This document shows, piece after piece, positions 39,992 through 48,361 of a DNA stretch of 64,000 nucleotides. The stretch is from Helicobacter pylori_CU. Lineage in GTDB: Bacteria > Campylobacterota > Campylobacteria > Campylobacterales > Helicobacteraceae. A program made the translations under genes and the position numbers. The notes below the pieces were generated by a model that did no database searches, was not told the DNA's origin, and was given only the letters and a program-made list of their open reading frames with translations. The stretch's first letter is position 1; every line of letters starts with the position of its first letter. Where the stretch lies: the NCBI RefSeq assembly GCF_000259235.1, contig NC_017733.1, positions 1,364,001 through 1,428,000 of the forward strand. The letters are read 5' to 3'.

Positions 39992-40246
39992 TTATTCTTT
40001 TGTTTTAGGAGCGATATAAAGGTGCGTGTCTTTTCGCGGCACATTTTTTAAAGTGGGGATTTGCAAAATCGTGTATTCTTCTATCCCTTTTAAATAATGC
40101 AAGCTAATCACATCGCCAATTTTCACTTCTTTACTAGCCTTAGCGCAACTCCCATTGAGCCACACCGCCCCCACATTGCACATATCTGTCGCTAAAACGC
40201 GCCGCTTCACTAAACCCACTGATTGTAAAAATTTGTCTATTCGCAT
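39992..40246 (-). CDS. S4-domain RNA-binding protein (Hsp15/RqcP-like)
   Basis: An 84-aa protein composed of an S4 fold: MRIDKFLQSVGLVKRRVLA, then VGAVWLNGSCAKASKEVKIGDVI. Members bind ribosomal or nascent-chain-blocked 50S RNA. Twenty-four bases upstream of ileS and probably co-transcribed. Which of the small S4 families it belongs to cannot be fixed by eye. Confidence 0.85.
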   Translation of the reverse strand: MRIDKFLQSVGLVKRRVLATDMCNVGAVWLNGSCAKASKEVKIGDVISLHYLKGIEEYTILQIPTLKNVPRKDTHLYIAPKTKE

Positions 40247-40347
40247 GCGTTTATTTTACCCTATTCTTTAAGTTTTTATCCATAACTTATAAGGGTTTTA
40301 GTTTTAGCATGTTAGCATTCAGCCACCACTCTTTTTAAGGAATTTGC

Positions 40348-40968
40348 TTGAAGTTTCAAATTGTGAGTTTGTTAGCCGCTTTTTTATTAGCCTCTTGTTT
40401 GCCACCTAAAGGCCATCATTCTGGTTTGGTGAATCTTTATATCGCTCATCAAGGCCAAAGCGTGCGCACTTATTGGCGCAAAATAGATAGAGGAGTTATC
40501 GCCAAACACAATGAAGCACTTAAAAAAAACCCCAAAATAAAGCTCAAAGACCCTAGGGGGCCTTTATTCATGCTAGGGAGTGAGCGCTTCATGCTCTTAT
40601 GGAAAAACCGCTACGCTTTAGCCAAAGTCCAATCGTTCAAGCTAGAGCCTGGGTTTTATTACTTGGATTCTTTTAGCGTGGAAACTCAAAAAGGCATCTT
40701 GCAAAGCGCCCCCGGCTATTCATACACCAAAAATGGCTACGATTTCAAAAACAACCGCCCCTTTTTCCTAGCCTTTGAAGTCAAACCTGACAGCAAGATT
40801 GTTCTTCCTAGCGTGGAATTGAGCCTGATTAAGACCCCTAGAGGCTTTTTAGGGGTGTTTTTATTTGACAACAACGAAAAGGGGGCTAATACCCAATGGA
40901 TTGAAGGGAGCTTGAATTTAAAGCTTAAAAACGCTTCTTTTAAAGACACATGGGAGTTGGAACAATGA
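40348..40968 (+). CDS. Lipoprotein of unknown function
   Basis: A 206-aa protein from TTG 40348 (AAGGA upstream). The signal peptide FQIVSLLAAFLLASC ends in a clear lipobox with Cys at about residue 17, followed by LPPKGHHSG. The mature part is beta-rich (FMLLWKNRYALAKVQSFKLE, YYLDSFSVETQKG) and ends WELEQ. No known domain recognised. It stands alone, divergent from the S4 gene, with a terminator at 41018. Confidence 0.75.
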   Translation: MKFQIVSLLAAFLLASCLPPKGHHSGLVNLYIAHQGQSVRTYWRKIDRGVIAKHNEALKKNPKIKLKDPRGPLFMLGSERFMLLWKNRYALAKVQSFKLEPGFYYLDSFSVETQKGILQSAPGYSYTKNGYDFKNNRPFFLAFEVKPDSKIVLPSVELSLIKTPRGFLGVFLFDNNEKGANTQWIEGSLNLKLKNASFKDTWELEQ

Positions 40969-41017
40969 AGCATGAAGCGATCGCTCGCTTTTCGTAAGCC
41001 CTTTATGATTAGATTGT

Positions 41018-41040
41018 AAAAAATGCTTAAAGCATTTTTT
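41018..41040. terminator. Bidirectional intrinsic terminator
   Basis: Perfect inverted repeat AAAAAATGCT-TAA-AGCATTTTTT between two converging genes (lipoprotein, plus; outer-membrane protein, minus). The GATTGT flank matches the terminator at 48549. Confidence 0.8.
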
Positions 41041-41094
41041 AGATTTTGTTATCCCTATTCAATTGGAACAAAGCCATTAAATTTTTAAAAACTT

Positions 41095-41981
41095 TTAAAA
41101 CCGATAAACATAATCCGCACTCCAAGTAACATAGCTTTCAAAAATACCCCTAGGGATTTTTGCTTGTAAAACTCTCACGCTTTCGCAAGTCTTTAGCTTT
41201 TTTAAAGAACAACTAGGAGCGTCGCCATGGATGCTCGCGCTCAATTCTAGCGTGTGGCACTTATCGCCCATTCTTATCCCTAGTGAGCCATAGCCCTGAA
41301 ATTGCACTAATTGCACTAATATATTACCAAAATCTTTAAGAACATTGGCTGTTACGCTCTCACCCCCTAGCCCACCCCCTATAAAATAACCGATGAAAAA
41401 CTTCTCATTTTCATACACATTGTGTAAAAAATCTAACAAAAAGCTGTAAGTTGACATTGTTATCATACCACCATTAAAAAAAGAAACAGGATTTATTGTG
41501 TCTATGGGTATCACTCCAAATAAGTATTGTTGGTATTTATCTTTTTCCATGTAATTACCCGCTTTATAGGAATATTGGAACCCTCCTCTAACGCCAAAAC
41601 CCATTTTTTTAATCTTAACAGGAGCGATATACTGATATACCCCACCTTAAAATTAAAGCCGTTTAAAATGGTGCTGGGATCTTTTCTTTCTAAGAGTCTT
41701 CCACTAAAGTAGTGAGGTAGCAAAACAAAACTATCTTTATAAGCTAAATTCCATGAAAACATCCCGCTATAGCCAAGACCAGCAAAAAAAACGCTTTTAT
41801 CCGCTCTTTGATGTTTAGCCTTAGCTTTTTCTTTCGCTAAAGCTTCTTGAACCTTCTTTCCAACGAGTTTATTAAGCGCGCCCTCATCTATAGCGTGGCT
41901 AAAATGAAACCCTAGCACAGAATACAGAGCCAAAAATAAAAATTTGGTTTTTAAAAAATGGGGGGGGGGGGTAACTTGCAT
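41095..41981 (-). pseudogene. Outer-membrane protein gene with C12 tract, frameshifted
   Basis: The first frame (ATG 41981) reads MQVTPPPHFLKTKFLFLALY, so the C12 tract (41960-41971) currently joins the start to a signal peptide ending near HFSHA. It continues with a long helical linker (KKVQEALAKEKAKAKHQRAD) and beta-strand sequence, then fails near 41632. The +1/-2 frame from about 41638 (YQYIAPVKIKKMGFGVRGGFQYSYK) carries on to a terminal Phe (SADYVYRF), the Hop/Hof-type outer-membrane ending. An extra AT in a TATATCAGTATATC stretch accounts for the break. It resembles H. pylori outer-membrane protein families; the specific family is not assigned. Confidence 0.75.
41960..41971 (-). repeat. 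C12 homopolymer just after the OMP start codon
   Basis: Twelve G on the plus strand, four codons into the gene and before the signal peptide, a classic on/off switch position. At 12 units the start is in frame with the signal peptide. Confidence 0.95.
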
Positions 41982-42266
41982 ACCCTTTCCTTGATTGAAA
42001 AATTGTTTTAATATTTTGAATGTTGTAAAACATTGAAGCTTAAATTAAAAGTCTTAACAATATTATTGGATAAAAAATTACTTTTTATAGGCATTGATGA
42101 GTATTTTTAACATTAATGAATATTTGTAAAAATAAAAATCAAGTGCGTTGCGGTGGTTGGATTGGATTTAATGAATTTGATTAGAATGGGTTAGATTTGA
42201 ATGATTGTATCTTAAAGTCAAAAGCCAGAGACAACCCTAGTCAAGTTGCCCCTAGCCACACCGATA

Positions 42267-42449
42267 TTACTCGTGATGCCCGTGGCAACAACCTTCTTCT
42301 TGATGATGACTATCGCTAGTGCTGCAACAACCTTCTTCATGATGAGAGCTGTGGTGGTGATGGTGGTGTTCACCGCCATGATAGTGGTGGTGGTGTGTGT
42401 GGTGGTGATGGTGGTGGTGCCCGCCGTGTTGTTCTTCATGGTGTGCCAT
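42267..42449 (-). CDS. hpn: Histidine-rich nickel-binding protein Hpn
   Basis: A 60-aa protein with 28 His, beginning MAHHEEQHGG and containing two Cys pairs (EEGCC twice). It binds and stores Ni2+ for urease and hydrogenase and buffers excess metal in the cytoplasm. GGAG lies 6 bases before ATG. The leader is nearly identical to that of hpn-like at 47808, showing common ancestry. Long ORFs in other frames at this locus are artefacts of the CAC/CAT repeats. Confidence 0.97.
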   Translation of the reverse strand: MAHHEEQHGGHHHHHHHTHHHHYHGGEHHHHHHSSHHEEGCCSTSDSHHQEEGCCHGHHE

Positions 42450-42500
42450 GATGACTCCTTTGATTAAAAATTTAAATTCTAGCTCACTGGCTAGGATTTT

Positions 42501-42506
42501 ATTCTA
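42501..42506 (-). promoter_or_regulatory. Candidate -10 box of hpn
   Basis: TAGAAT (minus strand) about 52 bases before the start, followed by AAAATCCTAGCC, which is repeated upstream of hpn-like (GAAATCCTAGCC). The shared block downstream of it may be a regulatory leader. Confidence 0.4.
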
Positions 42507-42592
42507 CAATATAAAATCTAATTAATTGTTAATGAAAGAAAATTTAGCGCTAATTTTTAATCTATATTCCCTAAATTTTGAAAAAAGAGTTT

Positions 42593-43666
42593 TCAAATTT
42601 GCTGAGAGAGTTTTTTCTCCCTCAATTGCCCGCAAGCCGCTTCAATATCCAAGGCTTTAGACTCTCTAATGGTGCATAATAAGCCTTTAGAGTTTAAAAA
42701 ATCCGCAAACATTCTAGCGCTCTCTAAGCTAGGGCGTTCAAACTTAGAGCCTTCATGCGGGTTGAATAAAATCAAATTCACTTTGGATTTAATGCCGTTT
42801 AAAAGTTTTAAAAGTTTTTTAGCGCAATCCAGGCTATCGTTTAGATCTTTGATCAAGAGGTATTCAAACATCACTCTTTTGCGCTGCTCTAAAGGCCATT
42901 TCCTCACTTCATTCAAAACGCATTCAATGTTGTATTTTTTATTCAAGGGCATTAAAGATGAACGCGTTTTGTCATCTACGGCGTGTAAGGATATGGCTAA
43001 TTGCACGCCTAAATTTTTGCCCGCTAAAATGGGGATTTTATCGGCCACGCCGCTCGTGGAAATGGTGATTCTTTTAGGGGAAATTTGCATGCCGGTATTA
43101 AAAATCTCAATCGCTTTACACACCTCATCTAAATTGTTCAAAGGCTCGCCCATTCCCATAAAAACAATGTTGAGCGCTTTTTCAATGGGGAGGTTATTGT
43201 CTTCTTTAATGAGTAGGGCTTGCTGGATAATCTCGCTCGCTTTTAAGTTTCTTACAAAACCGCCTTTTTGAGTGAAACAAAACGAGCAACCCACTTGACA
43301 GCCGATTTGACAAGACACGCACACGGTGTATTTTTCTCCCTCTAAAATAGCGTTAGTCTTTTCATCAATCTTTTTGTCTTTCATTTTCAACAACACCGCT
43401 TCAAAAGTGTGGTTGTCCCTTAAAGATTTAAAAAGGTATTTTTTAGAGCCATCAACGCTCTCTCTCACATGCGTGATTTCTATCGTGCGCAAAGTAAATT
43501 CTCGCTCCAAATAAGCGATAAAATCTTTTGAAAAATTATTTTGCATGTCTTTAAAGCTTGTTTTATACTTCGCATAGAGCCACAAATAAAGCTGTTTAGC
43601 CCTAAAACTCGGTTTTAAAAGCTGACTCAATTCATCTAAAGTGAAATCATAAATGCTAGCTTTCAT
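42593..43666 (-). CDS. rlmN: Dual-specificity RNA methyltransferase RlmN
   Basis: A 357-aa radical-SAM enzyme: SCQIGCQVGCSFCFTQKGG (Cys-x3-Cys-x2-Cys cluster, about 124-131), VFMGMGEPLNNLD near 168 and the C-terminal catalytic Cys in RESKALDIEAACGQL. It methylates C2 of A2503 in 23S rRNA and A37 of tRNAs. Start overlaps the stop of kdsD by 4 bases. Confidence 0.96.
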   Translation of the reverse strand: MKASIYDFTLDELSQLLKPSFRAKQLYLWLYAKYKTSFKDMQNNFSKDFIAYLEREFTLRTIEITHVRESVDGSKKYLFKSLRDNHTFEAVLLKMKDKKIDEKTNAILEGEKYTVCVSCQIGCQVGCSFCFTQKGGFVRNLKASEIIQQALLIKEDNNLPIEKALNIVFMGMGEPLNNLDEVCKAIEIFNTGMQISPKRITISTSGVADKIPILAGKNLGVQLAISLHAVDDKTRSSLMPLNKKYNIECVLNEVRKWPLEQRKRVMFEYLLIKDLNDSLDCAKKLLKLLNGIKSKVNLILFNPHEGSKFERPSLESARMFADFLNSKGLLCTIRESKALDIEAACGQLREKKLSQQI

Positions 43667-44652
43667 GCTTTAAGTCCTAATTCTAAAAGTTGGTGCAAGT
43701 GCAAGACCCCTAAAACCTTATTACAATCATCCACGCACACTAAAAGCTGGATCTTATGGCGCTCTAAAAATTCTAACGCCTCTAAAAGAAGGGCGTCTAA
43801 ATTCTTAAAGCTTTTAGGTTTTAAAGTGGCAAAATGCCTCACCTCACTCTCCAAGCTAAGCCCTTTTAATAACGCCCTACGGACATCGCCATCGCTTAAC
43901 ACCCCCACAAGCTCGTTAGCCTCATTGACTAAAATCGCGCTGCCCAAGCGTTTTTCACTCATTTCTATGAGCGCGTCTTTAAAACTTGTGCTAGGAAGAA
44001 TTAGGGGGAGATTCGTGGTTTGTAATAAGTCTTTAACCTTGACAAAAAGTTTTTTGCCTAAAAGCCCGCCCGGATGAAAGGAGGCAAAATCTTCTTGGCT
44101 AAAGTTTTTCGCTCGCATCAAGCATGCCATTAAAACATCGCCTAACGCTAGAGTTAGGGTGGTGGAAGTCGTTGGAGCGGTGTTAATCGGGCAAGCTTCT
44201 TTTTTAATCTTCAAGCTCAAATAATAATCGCCGAGTTTGGAGAGCGAACTATTAGGGCTTTTAGTGAAAGTGATGATTTTATGGCTCAAGCGTTTTAAAT
44301 GGCTCACCAGATTCAATAATTCCAAAGACTCGCCCCCATAGCTAATCATTAAAATCACATCGTTTTTTTCCACCATGCCCAAATCCCCATGCATGGCTTC
44401 TGTGGGGTGTAAAAACGCGCTCCTGTTACCGGTGCTTAACATAGAAGCAGCGATTTTTTGCGCCACTAAAGCGCTCTTACCCACGCCCACAATCACAAGC
44501 TTACCCCCTTTTTCTTGGCTTTTTAAAATGAGCTTGACAATGGCTTCCAAATCGTTAGGTTCTTGGAATTGCTTAACGCTTTCTAAAAGCGCACTCGCTT
44601 CATCTCTTAAGACTTGCGCGGCGATAGCGTTGTAATCAGGTAGCATGGACAT
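43663..44652 (-). CDS. kdsD: Arabinose-5-phosphate isomerase KdsD/KpsF
   Basis: A 329-aa protein: SIS sugar-isomerase domain (about 30-190, IVGVGKSALVAQKIAASMLSTG, AMHGDLGMVEKNDV) followed by two CBS domains (about 205-325). It makes arabinose-5-phosphate for Kdo synthesis in LPS inner core. Overlaps both neighbours (rnj by 17 bases, rlmN by 4), so it is part of the ksgA-rnj-kdsD-rlmN operon. Confidence 0.95.
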   Translation of the reverse strand: MSMLPDYNAIAAQVLRDEASALLESVKQFQEPNDLEAIVKLILKSQEKGGKLVIVGVGKSALVAQKIAASMLSTGNRSAFLHPTEAMHGDLGMVEKNDVILMISYGGESLELLNLVSHLKRLSHKIITFTKSPNSSLSKLGDYYLSLKIKKEACPINTAPTTSTTLTLALGDVLMACLMRAKNFSQEDFASFHPGGLLGKKLFVKVKDLLQTTNLPLILPSTSFKDALIEMSEKRLGSAILVNEANELVGVLSDGDVRRALLKGLSLESEVRHFATLKPKSFKNLDALLLEALEFLERHKIQLLVCVDDCNKVLGVLHLHQLLELGLKA

Positions 44653-46705
44653 GACAAATGATAGCCGGGTATTTTCTAAACTTTTTAAAGAGCGCTTTTC
44701 TGATGAAATTACGAGTGTGATCTTCTAATTTTTTAGGGTTATTCAAAATTTCGGCGTTGCTGGATTTCAACAACACCTCTAAGCCCCCTTGAATTTCTTT
44801 CATCAAAGGCTTTTCATCTTTAAAGCCCACAAGCCCTAAACTGGAAAATTGAGAGCTTTCTAAAAGCGCTTGTTTGTTTTTATTCACAAAAATCGTAGCG
44901 ACAAACACCCCCAAGCTAGCGACTTCTTCTCTTTGTTGCACGATGCTAGTGTCAATACTCAAATTGCTTTGGTTATCCACATAGCTTTTACCGCTTTTAA
45001 TGGTGCCGACTTTTTTAATGAACGCAGGGCCAACTTCCACCTGATCGCCATCTTCCATTAGATAGATATTTTTTTCAGGCACTCCGCAAGCAATAGCGGT
45101 TTGCTTGTGGCGCGCAACATGGTTATATTCCCCATGCACGGGTAAGAAAAACTTAGGCTTAATGAGTCTTAGCATGAGCTTTTGCTCTTCTTGGGCGGCA
45201 TGCCCGCTCACATGGATATTGTCAAATTCCTGATAAGCCACTTTGGCTTCTTTTTTGATCAAGAAATTCAACACCGCTGAAACGCTCGCTTCATTGCCAG
45301 GAATGGCTTTAGCGGAAATGATGACTAAATCGTTGGGTTTGATAGAAATGTGGCGGTGCTCATCAGTCGCCATGCGATAAAGCGCGCTCATGGTTTCGCC
45401 TTGTGAGCCGGTCGTTACGATTAAGACTTCATTATCCGGGTATTTAGCGACTTCATTGGCTTCAATAAAAGATTGATAAGGCAAATGGATATAGCCCAAT
45501 TCTCTAGCGATGTCTAGGTTTTTTTCCATAGAGCGCCCGATCACAGCGATCTTGCGGTTGTATTTAATGCCGTATTGGATGGCTTGATAGACCCGGTGGA
45601 TATTGCTAGAGAATGTGCTCATAATCACCCTCCCTTGCGCTTCTTTAAAAAGGGTATCAAAAGCCGGCGCTATGGTGCTTTCACTCGGCGTGGTCCCGGA
45701 TTTATGGGAGTTGGTGGAATCGCTTAAAAGAAGCATCACCCCCTTTTCGCCATAGTGCGCTAAACGATACAAATCCGTGGGCAGATTATCCACCGGGGTG
45801 TGATCGATTTTAAAATCGCCGGTGTGGATGATCGTTCCGGCTTTAGTTTGGATCGCTAAAGCACTGCTGTCAATGATAGAATGCGTGATGTGGATCCATT
45901 CAATGATAAATTCGCCCACGCTAATGGGGCAACGCTTTTCTACGATTTTAAAATACGAGCGGTATTTTTTCAAACCATGTTCATCAAACTTGCTCCCAAT
46001 CAGCCCCAAACTCAAAGGCGTGCCATAAAGGGGGAATTGCAACTCTTTAAACAAATAAGGCGTGGCCCCTATGTGATCTTCATGGGCATGGGTGATGATA
46101 ATACCGGCGATTTTGTCCTTGATTTGGTGCAAATAGGAAAAATCCGGGATTAAAATATCCACGCCAAAAAGCCCTTCTTTAGGGAAGCTCATGCCCGCAT
46201 CAATCACGATCGCGCTTTTTGGGGTTTCAATGACCATCATGTTCCCCCCAATCTCGCCCAATCCCCCTAAAGGCGTGATTTTAACGCTCGCTTTAGAGTT
46301 TAAATTCATCTTATAATGCGGGTTTAAATGCTCCACTTGGATCTTGTTATTCGCTTCAACGCCCTTTTTTAACTCCTTATGAAAGCCTAAAGTCCCCCTC
46401 TCATTCACATGCAAAATTTCCGTAACGCCCTCTACTTTGTTGTTATCCAATTCTTCTTTGGCGTAATTTCGTGTTTTGGCATGTTTTTGTTTGTGGTGGT
46501 TGTTTGGCTTTTTGTTGGGGCGATGCTCTTTTTTATGGTGCGAAGGCGCTTCATGGTTTGAAGACTCTGCGTTCTTTTGCGCGTTTTCTCTGAAACGCTT
46601 TTTGCGGTTGGTGAAGCGCTCAAACGCTCCGGCTCGCGCCTCATCAGCTTTTGAATTTTCACTGCTGTTTTCATGGTTTTCATTGTTTTGGTTGTTATCA
46701 GTCAT
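44636..46705 (-). CDS. rnj: Ribonuclease J
   Basis: A 689-aa metallo-beta-lactamase/beta-CASP RNase. A disordered Asn/His/Lys-rich N-terminal extension of about 135 residues (NHHKQKHAKTRNYAKEELDN) precedes the catalytic domain. The metal site is HAHEDHIGATPYL near 203 and GDFKIDHTPVD near 285, then the beta-CASP blocks SDSTNSHKSGTTPSE and VSGHAAQEEQ. It is the main RNA-degrading enzyme of H. pylori, in complex with the helicase RhpA. The long N-terminal tail is characteristic of the species. Confidence 0.96.
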   Translation of the reverse strand: MTDNNQNNENHENSSENSKADEARAGAFERFTNRKKRFRENAQKNAESSNHEAPSHHKKEHRPNKKPNNHHKQKHAKTRNYAKEELDNNKVEGVTEILHVNERGTLGFHKELKKGVEANNKIQVEHLNPHYKMNLNSKASVKITPLGGLGEIGGNMMVIETPKSAIVIDAGMSFPKEGLFGVDILIPDFSYLHQIKDKIAGIIITHAHEDHIGATPYLFKELQFPLYGTPLSLGLIGSKFDEHGLKKYRSYFKIVEKRCPISVGEFIIEWIHITHSIIDSSALAIQTKAGTIIHTGDFKIDHTPVDNLPTDLYRLAHYGEKGVMLLLSDSTNSHKSGTTPSESTIAPAFDTLFKEAQGRVIMSTFSSNIHRVYQAIQYGIKYNRKIAVIGRSMEKNLDIARELGYIHLPYQSFIEANEVAKYPDNEVLIVTTGSQGETMSALYRMATDEHRHISIKPNDLVIISAKAIPGNEASVSAVLNFLIKKEAKVAYQEFDNIHVSGHAAQEEQKLMLRLIKPKFFLPVHGEYNHVARHKQTAIACGVPEKNIYLMEDGDQVEVGPAFIKKVGTIKSGKSYVDNQSNLSIDTSIVQQREEVASLGVFVATIFVNKNKQALLESSQFSSLGLVGFKDEKPLMKEIQGGLEVLLKSSNAEILNNPKKLEDHTRNFIRKALFKKFRKYPAIICHVHAT

Positions 46706-46742
46706 AACGATTATTCCTTTATTTCAATTTTTTAAAAAGGCA

Positions 46743-47558
46743 TTAGCCTTTTAAAAGGTAATTTAAGAGCTTGAGATAATCTTTTACCTCAGACGCCCTC
46801 ACGCTTGTTGGTTGGCTTTCTAACGCTAGAAAATCTAACACCTTATCAAGCTTTTCTCTATAAGAAACGCTTTTTTTAAGATTGTTTGAAAGCGTCTTTC
46901 TAGGAGATGAGAAACAAGCTTTCAAAAAATCTTCTAATGTCTCAAACCCTTTTTGTAGGGCTTCTTCAAAAAATGGCACTTGGGCTAATGAAGCCAACGC
47001 CTTTTCTTTCAGCGGCTCTTTGATCACTTCAAACACGCTAGAAAACACCTTTGGAGGCGGGCTAAACGCGCTAGGCGGCACATCAAACAAAAGGGTAATA
47101 TTCCCTATTGTGTGAGCCAAAACGCTTAACGCGTTCTGTGAATCTTTAGTGCAAAATTTGAGTGCCACTTCCTTTTGCGTCATCACCAATAAGCCCCTGC
47201 ATTTAGGGTCTTTGAGCGCGTTTAAAACAAGCCTGGTAGCAATATAATAAGGCAAATTAGAAATCAAAAAATAAGGCTCTTCTTCTTTTAAAAAAAGAGC
47301 GTCTTTTTCTACCAATTCTAATTGAAAAGGCTTTTTTTCTGCCTTTAATCTCGCTCGCATTTTCTCGCACAAATGGCTATCTATCTCATAAGTCTTTAAA
47401 GGATAGCGATCCAACAACTTGAGAGTCAAATCCCCTAGCCCCACGCCAATTTCAATTAATTTCAATGGGTTTAAGGGGGGCAAAGCATTAACGATTCTGT
47501 CTAAAAACGACTCATCCGTTAAAAAATGCTGTCCTAAAGACTTTTTAGCTACTACCAT
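46743..47558 (-). CDS. rsmA: 16S rRNA dimethyladenosine methyltransferase KsgA/RsmA
   Basis: A 271-aa SAM methyltransferase: KKSLGQHFLTDESFLDRIV at the N-terminus, LIEIGVGLGDLTLKLL (motif I, about 34-50) and ISNLPYYIATRLV (motif IV, NLPYY). It dimethylates the two adjacent adenines near the 3' end of 16S rRNA. First gene of the operon; TATAAT at 47580-47585 implies a leader of about 15 nt. Confidence 0.96.
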   Translation of the reverse strand: MVVAKKSLGQHFLTDESFLDRIVNALPPLNPLKLIEIGVGLGDLTLKLLDRYPLKTYEIDSHLCEKMRARLKAEKKPFQLELVEKDALFLKEEEPYFLISNLPYYIATRLVLNALKDPKCRGLLVMTQKEVALKFCTKDSQNALSVLAHTIGNITLLFDVPPSAFSPPPKVFSSVFEVIKEPLKEKALASLAQVPFFEEALQKGFETLEDFLKACFSSPRKTLSNNLKKSVSYREKLDKVLDFLALESQPTSVRASEVKDYLKLLNYLLKG

Positions 47559-47579
47559 AGCACGCTTTTAATTCCTAGT

Positions 47580-47585
47580 ATTATA
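47580..47585 (-). promoter_or_regulatory. -10 box for the ksgA-rnj-kdsD-rlmN operon
   Basis: TATAAT on the minus strand preceded by TTAAGG, 22 bases before the ksgA ATG. A very short leader. Confidence 0.6.
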
Positions 47586-47807
47586 CCTTAAAAAGGGGAT
47601 TTGTCTTTCCTTTTTAATGCAACTTCTTTATTATAGCTTTTTTCATTCAAAGATGTTGGTAGTTTTGACAATAGAAGCGTTTAAATTGGCACTCGTATTA
47701 AAAATTAGTATTAAAATCTTTTTCGTTAATAATTGGTTAGATTTTGCGTTATAAAATGAAATCCTAGCCGATGAGCTAGAATTTAAATTTCAATTAAAGG
47801 AGTCATC

Positions 47808-47909
47808 ATGGCACACCATGAACAACAACACCAAGCACAACAACAGCAACAACAACAAGCACACCAACAACAACAACAAAAAGCACAACAACAAAACCAA
47901 CAATATTGA
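47808..47909 (+). CDS. hpn2: Hpn-like protein, internally shortened
   Basis: A 33-aa ORF from ATG 47808 (AAAGGAG upstream). It begins MAHHEQQHQAQQQQQQQAHQ and ends KAQQQNQQY. From memory, the usual Hpn-like protein is 72 aa with a central His-rich block between two Gln-rich ends. Here that block is missing in frame and only four His remain. Deletion between CAA repeats is the likely cause. Nickel binding should be much reduced. The leader matches that of hpn (AAATCCTAGCC...GAGCTAGAATTTAAATTT). Confidence 0.85.
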   Translation: MAHHEQQHQAQQQQQQQAHQQQQQKAQQQNQQY

Positions 47910-48167
47910 TTGGGGCGTTTGTGGGGGTGGCCTTAGGGCTACTCCTGGCTTTTAACTCTTTTAATCCAGTAAATCTATCCATTTAAACTAACTTTTTTAA
48001 CTCCATTAGATTTTTAAACTTTTAAAATCTCTCTTTTGATGGTTATCAAATGGCTCTGTTTTCTGTCCAATAAAGATAAGCTTATTCATTGAGTGGTCAT
48101 AATGGGGCGTAGAAACTTTGTCTTGCGTATTTGGTGCGACCTAGGGGTGTTTTAAGGGGGTTTGTTG
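47910..48167 (+). other. Gene-free stretch between hpn-like and the aapA locus
   Basis: No ORF. A segment after the hpn-like stop (GGCCTTAGGGCTACTCCTGGC) looks like decayed coding sequence. GGCTCTGTTTT...CAATAAAGATAAGCTT near 48050 resembles GGCTCTGTTCT...CAATAGGGATAAGCTT at 33855, a dispersed intergenic similarity. Confidence 0.45.
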
Positions 48168-48173
48168 TAAAAT
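48168..48173 (+). promoter_or_regulatory. -10 box of the aapA toxin mRNA
   Basis: TAAAAT with TTGTTG just upstream; predicted start near 48180, so the transcript begins at the GCCCCAT hairpin. Confidence 0.5.
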
Positions 48174-48177
48174 CTCA

Positions 48178-48257
48178 TCACGCCCCATAGTTGCGATATG
48201 GGGCAAATCACGGTTAAAAGGGTTTATCATGAAAAGAAAACATGATAAAAACTCTTG
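48178..48257 (-). ncRNA. isoA: IsoA-type antisense RNA (type I antitoxin), predicted
   Basis: The minus strand carries TATAAT at 48269-48264 inside the toxin ORF, giving a start near 48257. The RNA would run over the toxin start codon and ribosome site and end at the hairpin GCCCCAT...ATGGGGC (48204-48182), a length of about 80 nt, which fits IsoA RNAs. It would base-pair with the aapA mRNA and block translation, followed by RNase III cleavage as known for this family. Ends are predicted. Confidence 0.6.
48182..48204. other. Hairpin shared by aapA 5' end and IsoA 3' end
   Basis: Seven-bp stem GCCCCAT/ATGGGGC with a nine-base loop. On the plus strand it is the 5' structure of the toxin mRNA; on the minus strand it is the likely terminator of the antisense RNA. 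Confidence 0.65.
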
Positions 48258-48321
48258 GTTGGTATTATACATTAAAATCTCTTTTAAGGGGTTTAAAGTG
48301 GTCTTTTCTATAGAAAAGTAA
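48229..48321 (+). CDS. aapA: AapA-family type I toxin peptide
   Basis: A 30-aa ORF beginning MKRKHDKNSWLVLYIKIS and ending KVVFSIEK. It matches the AapA pattern KH-x-KNSW-x2-LY-x-KISF-x-G-x-KVV known from H. pylori AapA1 (compared from memory, about half the residues identical). AapA peptides are short cationic hydrophobic toxins that insert in the inner membrane, and expression drives cells to coccoid forms. The antisense promoter, the 5' hairpin and the 3' terminator are all in place, so the locus looks complete. AAAAGGGT upstream of ATG is the ribosome site, expected to be masked in the full-length mRNA. Confidence 0.85.
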   Translation: MKRKHDKNSWLVLYIKISFKGFKVVFSIEK

Positions 48322-48337
48322 TGTATTAGCCAAAGTT

Positions 48338-48361
48338 CCCCTAAGCTTTTAAGCTTAGGGG
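48338..48361 (+). terminator. Terminator of the aapA mRNA
   Basis: CCCCTAAGCTT-TT-AAGCTTAGGGG, an 11-bp perfect stem 17 bases after the toxin stop, followed by TTTCCTTTAT. It also gives the 3' structure that protects type I toxin mRNAs. Confidence 0.75.

Noticed and set aside
42218..42467. Long ORFs on both strands overlapping hpn, rich in Thr/Ile or Val/Met
   Set aside because: They are other-frame readings of the CAC/CAT repeats encoding the His runs of Hpn and have no ribosome site.
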